Positions 46,505 through 59,205 of a DNA stretch of 64,000 nt are shown piece after piece. Under the pieces are notes generated by a model that was not told where the DNA came from, ran no database searches, and saw only the letters and a program-made list of their open reading frames with translations. This DNA is from Primula veris (taxonomy: Eukaryota; Streptophyta; Magnoliopsida; Ericales; Primulaceae). The stretch lies in assembly GCA_963682055.1 (NCBI GenBank), contig OY821742.1, positions 10,509,752 through 10,573,751 of the forward strand, in the 5' to 3' direction. Position 1 is the first letter of the stretch. Every line of letters starts with the position of its first letter. A program made the position numbers and the translations under genes.

Positions 46505-47648
46505 GACTATAGGTTCTAATTCTATCACCAATTTAATTGGGGAAATTTAATACAGCAAGCATTCAAGACGAATAATATAAAACAAAGAGATAAATAAAAT
46601 ATCAAATTACCAAAGGAAGGTAGGGGACTACAAGAAAACAAAGACAGGTGAAAAAGAAAATAAATATAACCAGTCATGATCATAACCAGAAAAGATTCAT
46701 AGGATACGACATCATGAACGGCTAGTTTATACTATGTTCCATCACGTAGGAAAGAACAAAATATGTGAAACCAAATAATTCACTTGAGAGAATAATCAGG
46801 ATTCTGTAAGAACATTCAAGAAATTAATAAATTTTGAGAGGTAGAAATTGTATTAAATGATATTCCTACATAGCAGTTAGAATATTTTTTTCTCCAATTT
46901 AATACGAAAACAAGCAGGTAAAGACGTCGAACAAGCATTTCAGCGACGTGCCTATTATTTTTTTTCGGCCTTTAGCAATACAATTCTGAATTTCTGATAA
47001 ACCGTGTATGTTCAAGACTTCAAAGTAGACTAGTGCATGGATGGTGGACCATCCTAGATCAATAGTAATTAGTAACACAACAAGATTTCTTTTATTTTTA
47101 TTAATAATGAAATAATGGAGGGGGACCGGACCATATTGTCAATCATTGAAAGAACGTAAGATTATTTTTTTGTTCTTATTTTAAATTATCGAGAAAACGT
47201 TCAAAGATGCATTTCAAACTTCGGAAAAGTAAATTTCAGGACTCATTGGAATAAAAGGAATCATGCACTCATATCATTGAAGTTCACATAAGGTATTTTG
47301 TAGTCGGGGGTACCCTCCAAATTCCAATATTTCTCATGTCCATTTCAAATTACTACTCCTCAAAAGTCTGCATTATTTCAGAAATGTTGAGATTTGAGAA
47401 TTAAATAAATAAATCGCATTGTCTTTTTACGGATATATGTTTAACGAAAATCCGTTGGGTTCCCAAATATAATTGTTTGCATTTTGCAACTGAATTAAGG
47501 GACCTTTGTCTCCTTTGATCATTCACATCCGAAGTCTTGCTTTAACTTATTTTCTAGACTCTAATTAGGTCATTTCCAGGCAGACAATTTGCCAATGTAC
47601 TTACGCAACATTCAAATAAATAACGGAAAAGGAAACAGATGAATTTAC
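46505..47648. other. A/T-rich flank, possible decayed intron of relic D
   Basis: No exon could be recognised. Before the gypsy insertion this sequence joined directly to the gene B promoter side (35356). Confidence 0.45.
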
Positions 47649-47947
47649 CGGACATTCAAAGGGCGTTGAAGTTATTCTCCTAGATCCCGAATATAAGCAA
47701 GGACTTACTTGAGGGTCAGAGCGAGAATCATGTCCGAGCCAGTAATAGCTATATCAATCTTTACATCACCAAACATCCCCATTTAATTCATATTTAACCT
47801 TCTTCGCCTTTGGCAGCTTATTCTTCCCAAATCCCACGTCCTTTAGTAGGCGTCGATTAAAGTGACTGACTGACTAGGTTGAAGTTGGAATGGAAGTGAA
47901 ACCGCATGCCCAACCACAAAAACCAAAATAACGAAAAATCCTTTCAT
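47649..47947 (-). pseudogene. Relic D: broken first exon of an oligopeptidase B-like gene
   Basis: On the minus strand from ATG 47947, MKGFFVILVFVVGHAVSLPF matches the signal peptide of gene A (MKGFIVIMSLLVGTVVPLPY). The rest of exon 1 can be followed through shifted frames: the KKVEHEMxMFGDVRID region, a DSRSDPQ-like stretch and the ATGTCCG/GTAAAT donor equivalent to that of A and B. Stops and indels break it. No further exons were seen downstream, and the gypsy element now lies between it and gene B. It resembles A more than B. Confidence 0.8.
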
Positions 47948-48849
47948 CTTGAAAAATTAACTTATCGGAGTTTGTTTTTGTCTATCCATCAAAGAAAACA
48001 AACGAGAGCCAAGAGAATAATATGTCTACCGGATAAGCTTCTACAATAGACAAGTTATTATAGAATACTAAAAAAAAAATGATGTGTCAATCACAAACTC
48101 ATCCCCATGAATAATTCTGGTATACACAAAAATGTGCATCTGCAAAAGCCTCACTCTCCTTTCAGTAATTCGAAACACATCCAAAACTAATGAAGTTACA
48201 ATCTGTCACAAGATAGAGAAAAAAAACCGCCAAGAAAAAAATGTCAGGGCCCAAGTACTGAACTAACTTCTGCAACTTAACTCATGTAAAACTGAAGAAA
48301 TAGCTTAATTAGAAGCCACTAAATCAATAAATCATTAACAAAGCAATTTGCTGAACTGTAGGCACGTATTCGGACGTGTGCAACTGAAGGACTCAACTTT
48401 TATTTAGATAAATTCTAGTAAGAACTAAGTAATATATCCGTTTCCTATTTAATGATACATTATGAAATTACTTACAATTTTGATCGGTCAATAACTTATA
48501 TTAAAATTATCAGAATTAAAATTTTTAAAAGTTGATCATATAGTTCAAATGTTAAATTTTATTATTAGATTTAAAAAAAAAATATTTCAATAATTTTGAT
48601 ACAAGTTATAAACCGATAAAAATTATACGTAGTTTTGTAATAAAAAATTAGATAAGAAGGGAGGTAATAGTACAAAAGCGGTGTGGCACGAAATTGATGT
48701 ATATAATTGTAAAATATAAATATTGAGTGATTGTGATTTAGTAGTCCTTTAGTAATCCCATCCAACTGTGTATTAATTAGTAACAATTTATTTTTATTGG
48801 TTTGGACCACCAGGTCCACCTAATTGTAGTGGTTATGTAAAAGCTAGGT
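47948..48849. other. Intergenic sequence
   Basis: A/T-rich; no gene seen. An open frame at 48571-48819 (-) is unsupported. Confidence 0.5.
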
Positions 48850-48858
48850 AGCATGGTT

Positions 48859-49696
48859 GGCTCTGTCGGACGTATTTAACTCAACCGAGGACTCATTTTA
48901 CTTGTTTGAGAATTTAAAATATTCTAAGTTCATGTTAGATCTTATTTTTATTTATTTTTCAAATTAATTTCACTCAATTTTAATACAAAATAAATAACTC
49001 TAACAGCATTTCATTACATCTCATTACATCTCATTACACTTCATTTATCTACAAAATAAATAAATTTATCCATTCTATCACACTATTAATTAATATATTC
49101 CTCTGCTTTTTTTTCCACTCAAACTAAATACAAAATTAAAATATTTTATAATCATAATATTATATTAAGTTAACACTTTCAAGTAATTTATATTTTGTAA
49201 TTTTTTATTTATTAATTTTGTTACTTTCGAATAAATAATTAAATTGTTCCTAAAACATTGGAGATGTAGGATAGGTAAAGGTGGAAGAAAATAATTACGT
49301 GTAGGATTTTTGGGAACAATTTAATTATTTACTCGGAAGTAACAAAATTAATAAATAAAAAAGTGTAAAATATAAATTACTTGAAAGTGTTAACTTTATA
49401 TAATATTATGATTATAAAATATTTTAATTTTGTATTTAGTTTGAGTGGAAAAAAAAAAGTATAGGAATGCATTAATTAATAGTGTGATGTAAATTTATTT
49501 ATTTTGTAGATAAATGAAGTGTAATGAGATGTAATAAAATGATGTTAGAGTTATTTATTTTGTAATAAAATTAAATAAAATAAATTTAAAAAATAAATAA
49601 AAATAAGATGTGACGTAAATTTAGAATCTTTAAGGTTCTCAAACAAATAAAATGAGTCTCATTTGAGTTAAATGCCTCCTCAAAAAAGACAGAGCC
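48859..49696. mobile_element. Mutator-type foldback MITE with 9-bp target duplication
   Basis: The element begins GGCTCTGTC and ends GACAGAGCC. The two arms (about 48859-49250 and 49300-49696) are complementary over almost their whole length, leaving a loop of about 50-60 bp. It is flanked by the direct repeat AGCATGGTT at 48850-48858 and 49697-49705. A 9-bp duplication with long inverted arms fits a non-autonomous Mutator-like element. It has no coding capacity. Its RNA would form a hairpin of nearly 400 bp. Confidence 0.88.
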
Positions 49697-49705
49697 AGCA
49701 TGGTT

Positions 49706-50282
49706 ACTTTAGGTTTTTTTTAAAGTATATGATATAGACTATACCATGTGAAGTAACCGGTACCGTAAATGAAGTATTGATGAATTATTTTCTTCTATGA
49801 CCACTTGAGCATAGTACAGGTGCGTGAATGACACACGTCTCCAGTATCATTTTTGGTACGGCCAAGAAATTTAGTTTTTTATTTTTTCCAGAAAAACTAA
49901 GTAAAGGTTTTATCAATATATAAAGATGTGAATATTTAATAGTAATCAATAAGTATGATAAATTTAATTAAATTTGTTTTACACACTAGTTATAAAACTT
50001 ATATTAACACGTTAAGCGAAAACTTTAAGACTGTACCAAATGTTAATCCTATAATTGCAAGATTGTAATTCTTAAGATGCATACAACATCATGATAAAAT
50101 TTAAACCCATAACTAGTAATCAATAAGTATCTTATGAAATTTATTAATATTTATAAATCGTTAACAAACAATTAAATACCAAAAAAATACATAAATGTCA
50201 TATTTTACAGATTTTTTTGAACAAACACTTTATAAATACTATAAAACGTTGATTTAAAAAATAACATCGAAAAATAAATATG
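49706..50282. other. A/T-rich intergenic sequence
   Basis: No gene seen. The last five bases ATATG (50278-50282) are the left target duplication of the next element. Confidence 0.5.
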
Positions 50283-50484
50283 TGTTGTAAAATTATTGGA
50301 CTCTTGGGCTTTTACTTAATGGGTCCAGATGGGCTTGTAACCCTAACCCTCTATCTATATAAAGAGGGCTAGGGGTCTTATATTTGACATTCCATTCATA
50401 TTCATTCATAATAAAAGACTATACTGTTCCCCCTCTCTCTCTACTTCTGTCTCCCTAAATACATAGCTAATATGTTACATAACA
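50283..50484 (+). repeat. 5' LTR, 202 bp
   Basis: It contains CTATATAAAG as promoter and AATAAAAG as a possible polyadenylation signal. It is followed by CGTTATCAGCA, a primer-site-like sequence, and by an A-run at about 50549-50583. Confidence 0.92.
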
Positions 50485-50553
50485 CGTTATCAGCATTTTG
50501 CTCGAAAAAATTGGTGTATTTAGTTGAAGATTTTGGGTGAACGCTCGAGTAGG

Positions 50554-50588
<35 letters not shown>

Positions 50589-53499
50589 TTTGGTGAATTT
50601 TGTTCTTGATCAACCACCATTGGATCACTTGGTTATACAGTAAAATTACTAAATCTCTTATCTCGGTAGTCTATAAACGCCCCATGCATGCTAACATATG
50701 AATATAAGATATGCACAGTAATCTATAATGGTATTGTACGGATTAATTATTTATATATGTAAAACAAATAAATTGCATACTTGATTCGTAGTTGTTTACT
50801 GAGATCAAGGACAAACGTGTTTGATATTTATTTGGAATAGTCAGACTGCTATAGTATTTGTTATGAAACTTGATATGTATGAAATAGTATGTAGTACTAT
50901 GTTTATATGCATAAAACTGAACATACTAAATACATGAGCCTTGTTTTCATAAACTATCCCATAAGACAACAAATTGGTTTGCTTCAGCAAGAATTCCATG
51001 TACGTCAAACACTGGTAGAATTAACATGTAAAACTAAAAATATTTTTTTTTGAAACGTAAGGGACCGTCTTAAAACAAACTGAATACTTATGGACTGTCC
51101 ATGTAAAATTTAACCACTTTGCATGTTAAAATTACCATATAGAATTAATTGGTAATTAATAATATATTACGTACATGAATGATTTAGTTACCATGTATAG
51201 AACTTACACATATAGCAATAGAATAATTAAATATTGAGTAATATATTGCTTAGTGTAAATTGGTAAATTTAGATTGTGCTAATATGTACTCCCATGCTAC
51301 TGCTATATTATTTAATCATGCAAGCAGGTACGATCTATGTATTGATTTACTGCCATGTACACTTGTGTAAAATATGTAAATTTGCGAAATCATATATTTT
51401 CACATTTAAGTTGGAAAAATTATGAACCTTCCCTAAATAGGCTCACCTATTTGGATACGATGTCTAGGAAAGATATAGGCGGAAGTCGATATCCTAATGA
51501 GGTCGGGTTTTAAGTGGCATTCGTGCCCTCCACCCTCACCGTCTTTCCTGGTCGTTTTTCAAGTAGAGCTACCGAAAGGGGTTGACTAAATAATAATTTC
51601 CCCGAGTGTGTTTATATAGTGATGTATGTTTCGCCGAATTGGTGTTTCAGTATCGACCCGTCGTTCGATCAATGAGAACCGATTCACATGAGAAGCAAAA
51701 CTAATGTTTTCGAACCTGTCGTTTCGAAAAAAAAAAAAAAAGTTTGTGCTTGTGCAAACCATAAACATATAAACCAGTCGTTTTATATGAAAAATAATCC
51801 AGAACTCCCAACACATGTTGGATGCCATCTATGATGAGAAAATTCGCAAAACATACTTGCGACTGTTTAGACGTTGATGTTAATCCGTCACCACATGTTA
51901 CTCACCCTGATGTGTGAAAATGTGATGCCCAATTTTTTTTGGATGCCATCTTTGATGAGTAAAACACGAGTTTGTTGTTACCCTCGAGATGAATGTTAAG
52001 GCGTTGATTTTATTCCGTCGCCACATTTGAGACGTGATGACGTCTATGGTGAACAAATGTCTGAAATTGACATATTGGAGCTATCCTTCACCAAAATACT
52101 AGCTTGGAAATTGTAATCCATAAGCAGTATCGTGAATTTATATTCACCATGTTCCTTTATCACCCATCTGTTATTGGATAAGAAAATTAACCCGGTGAGT
52201 AGTTTTAATCCTATTGGGTCAATGGCGAATTGTTTGCCTGATATTAATGCTCTTCGTGTATTTTTTTTTTTCCACGAATCGAGAATCGAGACAAGTGTTA
52301 CTTGCCTCGAACTGTCGCGATCCCGATGAATCGCCTAGCCAAGCGAGATTTTAGACAATCGTCAAAATCAAAAACCTGTGGCTCCAAGACAGTAATTGAA
52401 AGGAACAATATGACATGTTGTCACAAAGCAAGAGATAATGCTCAAGGAGCCAACTCTATGCTATAAAGACAAAGGTCATGCACGGTTACTCCTTAAATAG
52501 TTCAAAACTATTACAAAGGTGAAAAAACCGATGCTAATGTGGTTAAAGTAACTAAAAGGAAACTCTTGAGACCTCCGGTTTTGTGGCTCAAATGAGTTTG
52601 AGACCTTTATTTATTGATTTTAATAAATCATTGAGCCATTTTTTCGCTCATCTGGATTATGTTTTCCATTTGGATTATTATTTTTCATTTGGACCATACT
52701 TTTGGATTGTGGTTTGCCTGTTTACGAAATTTCTCGAAATAATTTAAAGTGTTTTGAGCAAATTCCTTTGACAAATGTGACCAAACTTTAAATTATGAAA
52801 TTTTAGGCAATACTTGTGGGGTAGTTGATTTTTTTGGAAATAGTGGGTAACAGTGTACCACATAATTTCACCAACTATTTGCCTAAAAGAGTACTCAGTG
52901 AAAACGATTCTGGACCTGTCGTTCCAAAAATCGAAATCTTTGGTAAAACCAAATTGATTTGTCAAATATGAGGTCTTATACTCATGTAGGTCCTGCCGTA
53001 CCTTGTTGAGTTATAAAATATTCGAGAAAACCAGTGTTATCCGGTAATAGCTCATGAAAGAATTAAAATTTCTTTACATAGCCTCCATTCAATACGACCA
53101 AAAGCGTATTTTAGAGGAGTTGAAATGTCTTTCAAGTGGTTGCTACCACATTCTTTAAAGCATTTAAAATTACCTTATCATTTCGCCTGTCGTCGAAATG
53201 ATAAATGATTTAAATGCTAAGACATGATTGTCTGTACTATCATTCGCCTGTCGTCGATTGATAAGAGCATTTTGATATTGTGGCATTGACCGGATGAGAT
53301 ATTCCCGGGTCAAAAGACGATGCTTGATTTATAATCGCATCGCATTTGGATTCTCTCTGAGAATATATTTCGTAATTAATCCGAAATTCATGCCACTAAT
53401 GCTCACTTTGAAAGACTAGTATGTGTAAAGATCACGAAATGAACTCGTAGAATTCTTGTAAAGAATTGAAGGAGTTATTGTGGACTTATCCAACCATAA
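50485..53499. other. Leader and degenerate gag region of the short-LTR copia element
   Basis: No continuous frame and no convincing gag motif could be recognised. It includes an A-run near 50560. Position alone suggests leader and gag. Confidence 0.5.
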
Positions 53500-55970
53500 G
53501 ACCGACCATAAATATAAATGGTTATGGTTGATGCATCGACAATATGGTCACATTTTAATGTTGTCCACATAAATGCAGCACTTTCCAAACTTTTAGCCCT
53601 ATCATTAAGTTGATGGCTCATGATCCGGATTATCCTGAAAAGTCTAGTCGACTTGATAATTCCGAAGAGTAATAATCGAAATTTCGATTTGAATTACTTG
53701 AGTTTGGAAATTGAAATTGAACATCCTGTCGATTATGTTCAGACCCAAATGGACTCATGGAAAGTTTGACGATGCGACTGCAAATGGTTGCACGCACTTC
53801 TTGGTCTTGCGCACCAAGATTTATATTTCCGTGTGGGGTCATGCTATTTTGCTGCATTGGTCCATCTGAGGCCCATAGTCACTCAAAACACTAAATGCGC
53901 ACCAGTTGGTTACTGGTTATGAGCCAGACACCTCATATGAACGTGTGTTTGAGTGCTTAATATTTTGATTGAGCCGCTATAGCGTTCAAAATATGGACCT
54001 CTTAAGGGGACATAAGTCGATTATAAATCCTCTGCCTATCATTTGATAGAGTAACCTTGGCAAGCGATCTCTTTACCGCATGATATGCGAAAGTGACATT
54101 GCTAAGACTGTTCTCCCCGTCGTTAGGGGGAGATTTGCACGTTACTGTTGATAAGGAACGACGTGAAGTAACATGGCATAACCCACTCGGTCTTAGCTTA
54201 ATCCCCAAAACATCACTTAGTGATAAGTAAGTGCATATACTCCCTCAAGTCTAACTAAATGCCAGACGCATTTAATGACTTTATGAGATGTCACGAGATC
54301 ATTTATACCTGCTGCAAAATGCTTGTAAGGATAGACGTCCATGTTGGACGCCGTGTTCCTGTCGTAACACGTTGCTTTGGCCGAACCCGCCAAGCAAAGG
54401 ACGCTGCCATCGGCCGTCAGTCTGTCGTCCTTCCCAAGATACGAGGAAGTTGACCGGTTCTTAATTCGTTCAGCCCCAGAGGTGGTGAACTGAAACTCGT
54501 TTGTTGCACGAGATTATAAAGGATCAAGGAGATGTGTGATTTCCTCCTCATCCTAAGAATCTCGAAATATCTGTCGATCATGATATCTTAGACGATATTG
54601 AAACGAAACGAGACTGTCATTGATTACTTGTTCATATATTCGGTGACGACTGATAATATGAGCAAATTATGACAGGGAACCATGTACCGTTGCCTGAAGT
54701 CAACGTAGAATAGACTGGACTAATGGAAACTTGCAATCCAAGTAGACTCCTTAGCGAAAGTGTGTTCGGACCTGTAGCTCCAACACCACCAATGTTAAAC
54801 GAGTTCGTTTATTTGGTTATTCGTAAGGAAAAGTGATGAGAATAATGAGATTGTAGAATGCTCACCTAGTAGCGCAAGGCTTCTCTCACACCTTGGAATT
54901 GATTACGAGATGGTTGATTTCCTCGTAATGGACGTTATAACTGTCCCCTACTTTATCAGTTTAGTAGTTTCCGAAAAACTGATTATGCAGCATGCGATTG
55001 TGGTCACGGTTTTATCTCTATGGGGATTTAGACAAAGAGATATAGATGAAGGTCCCTGTGTGACTTCATAATGCTTGAATCAAGTAGTTCCTGACCACGG
55101 AACACGATCTCAATTAAATGAGACGTTCACTATATGGATTAATATAATCCGAGCGGATGTGGTATACCCGCCTAAGTGAGTACTTGATTAGCTTGGGATA
55201 CTTGAACAAGTATTATGCCCTTGCGTGTTTTATTACGCGGTCCATTTTTGGATTTGCCTTCGAGATGAAGGATCTTGGGAAGACACGGTAGTGACTCGGC
55301 CCGATGATCGAGTCCCGTAAAGATTGAATCTAAGTCCATGATTCAGACTACACCTAGAAGGTGTTATGACGTTTTAGTCATTATGACGCTAAGTCGTCAG
55401 ATTCTCCCATGATCGTTCGATCACTAGACATCGATATAGACCCGGTCCATCCCTGATGAGATGACAAAGAGATATTGAACCATGATGTTCATATCTAAGT
55501 ACAATAAGCGCATCATTGTACTTGGTCTAATGTACTAGGACGAACATCTTGTCTGCTGTGAATGGTATAGCTCGACACAGCATCGCGCTAACACGCTGCC
55601 ATCGAAATGGCACTAAAGACGCATTCCCTTACCTTATGGTAATTTGGAAGTGGGCTACTTTATCCCATTTGCGTCATCGAGTGTACCTACCCCCTTCGGT
55701 ACTCGAATTAACGCAACCCTTTTTCGGTTATACCGATGCCGGTTACTTATCAGACCCGCATAAGGGATATTCCTAACATGGTATGTCTTTACCATTAGGA
55801 ATAAGGCGACATCTTGGAGGTCTTGGAATGACTCCAAGTGAATCACTCTGATCTATTCGTGCTCTATGAGACGACTAGAGAGTGTATATGGCTTCGAGCT
55901 AGTATTAGTCATATTTGAATTACATATGTTCTGTCTCACGATCCAGATAAAACACTTGTCATAGAAGACA
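53500..55970 (+). pseudogene. pol: Decayed copia pol (integrase, RT, RNase H ghosts)
   Basis: Plus-strand translations in shifting frames give a consistent series of copia landmarks: an integrase region beginning WSHF near 53550, HPVDYVQTQMDSW near 53725, VHLRPIVTQNTKC near 53862 (integrase C part), KYGPLKG near 53990, MPDAFNDF at 54259, an RT stretch with RNENNEIVE near 54840 and SLVVSEKLIMQ near 54960, and GYTDAGYLSDPHKGYS (RNase H, first Asp) near 55720. Dozens of stops and small indels separate them. Catalytic YVDD was not found. Confidence 0.75.
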
Positions 55971-56039
55971 ACTTGTTGTTATTGATCAAGAGAGACATGA
56001 CTACATTATACTATTTAGCATTTCTCGCCGAAATTAATC

Positions 56040-56300
56040 TTCACAAATGAAGTTTAAGAGCATCCAGTTGAATGCTCGTTCTATTCCACATTAGATTTTC
56101 TTGCATCCAGTCGTATGTAAGTAAATGAGGCATCCAGTCGAATGCTCGTACTCTTTCTTGGAATATGAAATCTTTGCACCCAGTCGTGTGCAAGTGAGGG
56201 GGAGCATCCAGGTGAATGCTTATTGCACTAATTACCACTTAGTCGAAATCCTCGCACCCTGTCGTGTGCAAGTGAGGGGGAGCATCCAGTCGCATGCTCG
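56040..56300 (+). repeat. Imperfect repeats of GCATCCAGTCG type
   Basis: GCATCCAGTCG/GCATCCAGGTG and GTGCAAGTGAGGGGGAG recur several times between RNase H and the purine tract of the short-LTR element. They alternate in a periodic pattern. Confidence 0.7.
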
Positions 56301-56703
56301 TGTACTCTTTTTGTCCTTAGACCAAGGTTTTTTCCCACTGGGTTTTCCTTGGCAAGATTTTTAGCGAGACACGTTCCCATTATATCTCACTTAAGATTGC
56401 CGAAATTAGGGGGAGTATCCTGTTGTATACTTCTTACCACTGTGTACTCTTTTGTCCTTCGACTAGAGGTTTTTCCCACTGGGTTTACTCTAGCAAGGTT
56501 TTGATGAGGCACACTGTTTTGTGGTTAGTTACTTACATGATATTTCGGCCTATATCATTCGGCTACACAGTTTCTCCTAGGTACCGGTTTTGTCCCACAC
56601 TGGGTTTTCCGGCCTTAAGGTTTTTATGTGTTTAGCACTGCGAATGAACTCGACTCAGATCGACTGCATGAAGACGAAGAATTCAAGACGTACAAAGGGG
56701 GAG

Positions 56704-56905
56704 TGTTGTAAGATTATTGGACTCTTGGGCTTTTACTTAATGGGCCCAGATGGGCTTGTAACCCTAACCCTCTATCTATATAAAGAGGGCTAGGGGTCTT
56801 ATATTTGACATTCCATTCATATTCATTCATAATAAAAGACTATACTGTTCCCCCCCTCTCTCTACTTCTGTCTCCCTAAATATATAGTTAATATGTTACA
56901 TAACA
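56704..56905 (+). repeat. 3' LTR, 202 bp
   Basis: It nearly matches the 5' LTR. It is followed by the ATATG target duplication. Confidence 0.92.
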
Positions 56906-56910
56906 ATATG

Positions 56911-57453
56911 GATATAGTTAAAAACCCTAACAGTAATAAAAAAATCCAAATATATTTAGTTGAGAATAATCAGGAATTCAAGATTGTGGCCTTACAGTTC
57001 AGCATAAAAGAAACTAATGAATTTCTGGTGGTAGAAAGTCTACCAATAAGGGAAACTGCGGTAAAGAAATCATAACCCGCTCATGAAGCAAACAGGAAAA
57101 ATGGGAAGCGGGAAATGGTGTTTTAATACAATATATATCTTCGATCCAAAAGTCGTTATGAACACTTAGCAAGTAAAGGCATAGTTGTCAACTTGGAAAA
57201 ACGGAAAAGTGGGATGAAAAACGAAAACGGAAAACATAGTTTAAAATTCATGTCAAACGGAAAACTCATTACAATTAAAAAAATTGAATACAATAAATAT
57301 GAAACTTTTGTAGAACTTAAATGAATTTATAACATTTGGAGTAATTAATAATGCTCAATTCCTATATTTTATGAGATATAATAGCTAAAATTCGAGTAAT
57401 AAAACATACATCTTAATTAAATATAATATAATCTCTTTTAGAAACTTGATTTA
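56911..57453. other. Intergenic sequence
   Basis: A short frame at 56893-57075 overlaps the LTR end and has no recognisable features. No gene seen. Confidence 0.5.
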
Positions 57454-57461
57454 CGTATTGT

Positions 57462-58441
57462 CAGGGGCGGAGCAACAGTGTGATAAGGGGTTGCAACCCT
57501 ACAATTTTCAGAAATTAATTTTTTATTAGTCCTTTTAAAATAATTTATGTATTATCTATTTTGGCCAACCCTTTAAATATTTTTTTTAATAACCCCTTTC
57601 AAAATTTCATATTGTTACTTTAATAACATAATATGATTTTTTATATGGTCCGAGGTCGTATTACTTAACAAACAATTTAAATACATTCTGACACTAACTT
57701 ATATAGCATGTTAATACGTGACACACATATTTAGAAAAATTAAACTTTACTACTACTAATAATAATAATAACACATAGTGGTGGTTGCAAATAAAATTTA
57801 AAAGAAATATTGCTAGTTTGTATGCAAAATAAGTATAATGAAATTGTGTAACATACATTTGATTATTCGTATATATTTATGCAAACCACTACAATAAAAT
57901 GTCAGTTTACCATCACACTCCAGTTTAGCAACATGGAGTCTAATGGTAAACTTACATTTTTTTTAGTGAAGCAAGTGTATGTGAAATTGAGTGTTTAATA
58001 GTATAAGTTTAGCTTTTCGGATTTTTAATATTTTTACACCTTTATTTGTTCATATTTTTTCTTTTAATATAGCTCGGTTTCTTAAAATTACCTATGTATA
58101 CCTTCGTTTCTTCATATTTTTCCTCTTCGTACTTTTTTCCTTAATTTTTATCTATTTTACCTTTTTTTTTAATTTTAATTATATTCTTGATCAATTTCAA
58201 ATGCTGAAACTTTCGACACGTGACTGAAAAAGAAAGTTAAAATTGGTGCGACTTTTTTTCAGAGTTTGAAAAACAAAGTTAAAACTGACTAAAAGGGAAA
58301 AAATTTAGAACAGGGTAAAATAAAGAAAAATTAGGAAATCAAGGTAAAATAAAGGTATAAAATCTTGTTTTCCCGTTCTTTGAAAAATATTATATATTTT
58401 ATTTTTGTAACTCCAAACATTTTGTACTGGCTCCGTCCCTG
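57462..58441. mobile_element. Non-autonomous hAT element
   Basis: Terminal inverted repeats are CAGGGGCGGAGC at the left and GGCTCCGTCCCTG at the right. It is flanked by 8-bp repeats CGTATTGT (57454-57461) and CATATTGT (58442-58449), seven of eight bases identical. The 980-bp A/T-rich interior encodes no transposase; a 78-codon frame at 57991-58227 is unsupported. Confidence 0.88.
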
Positions 58442-59197
58442 CATATTGTAATGCATTTTTTTTTTACTTTATTACAATAATAGTATTGAAAAAGTGCCCC
58501 TAAACTTAGCAAAGTTGATTTTTCATATAATTTGATCATTAGAAAACATTAATTGGTTAAGATGTTAAACTTAAGTTTCTGAAACATTCCCCCAAAATCT
58601 TAAAAGGATATCGTAAAATCCCGTATTTTTATTTTTCATTAATTTATTCTTAGAGTGATATTTATATTGTCTTTTGGACTAATCAGAATATTTTTAACTA
58701 GATGGGGGGTGTATGGTTATCAACAAGAATTAGGGACTTGGAGTAGTAATATGGAAGGACTAAAATACGCTAAAAGGATATAAGTTACATCTAGGATTAA
58801 TTCAGATAAAAAGAAACGTCTGATTTATTCATTGGAGTTTTAGTTTCTTATATGCATATAAGAAAGAGATTGGGTTTTAACGGTGATCTTATTTGACTGT
58901 TTATGATACAGTCATATTAATCACCGTTAAATTAGAAAATTGATGGTTAGATTATGTTTTTTAATAACTAATTTATTTTTTCTATTTTCAACAAATTAGA
59001 ATTTAATAAATTAAAAACAAATTATATAACACACTAAAAACTCAAATAAAAACATAGAACCCTAGTGGGGACTACCCTAAAATTAAATATTAATCAAAAT
59101 TTAAATTTTTTTATCCATTTGACACTTTTTTTATGCAAACGGGTTGTGAACCAGTCATATAGGCTGACCGTTTTGTATATAACAGAGTAATACATGC
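58442..59197. other. A/T-rich intergenic sequence with a hairpin
   Basis: No gene. A near-perfect inverted repeat lies at 58878-58929: TAACGGTGAT..ATTTGACTG pairs with CAGTCAT..ATCACCGTTA around a 9-base loop. Confidence 0.55.
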
Positions 59198-59205
59198 ATA
59201 TTTAT

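Larger units (their letters stand above)
50283..56905 (+). mobile_element. Complete copia-type element with 202-bp LTRs and decayed coding region
   Basis: LTRs at 50283-50484 and 56704-56905 are both 202 bp, start TGTTGTAA and end TACATAACA. The target duplication is ATATG (50278-50282, 56906-56910). A purine tract AAAGGGGGAG (56694-56703) precedes the 3' LTR. Copia integrase, RT and RNase H traces lie in order between about 53500 and 55960, all in shifting frames. The LTRs differ at only about five to seven sites, so insertion was recent even though coding sequence is wrecked. Confidence 0.92.

Noticed and set aside
50283..56905. Host genes in the region between 50.5 and 56.7 kb
   Set aside because: Short frames such as 54259-54453 and 55549-55776 match copia integrase and RNase H segments and lie inside the LTR-bounded element.
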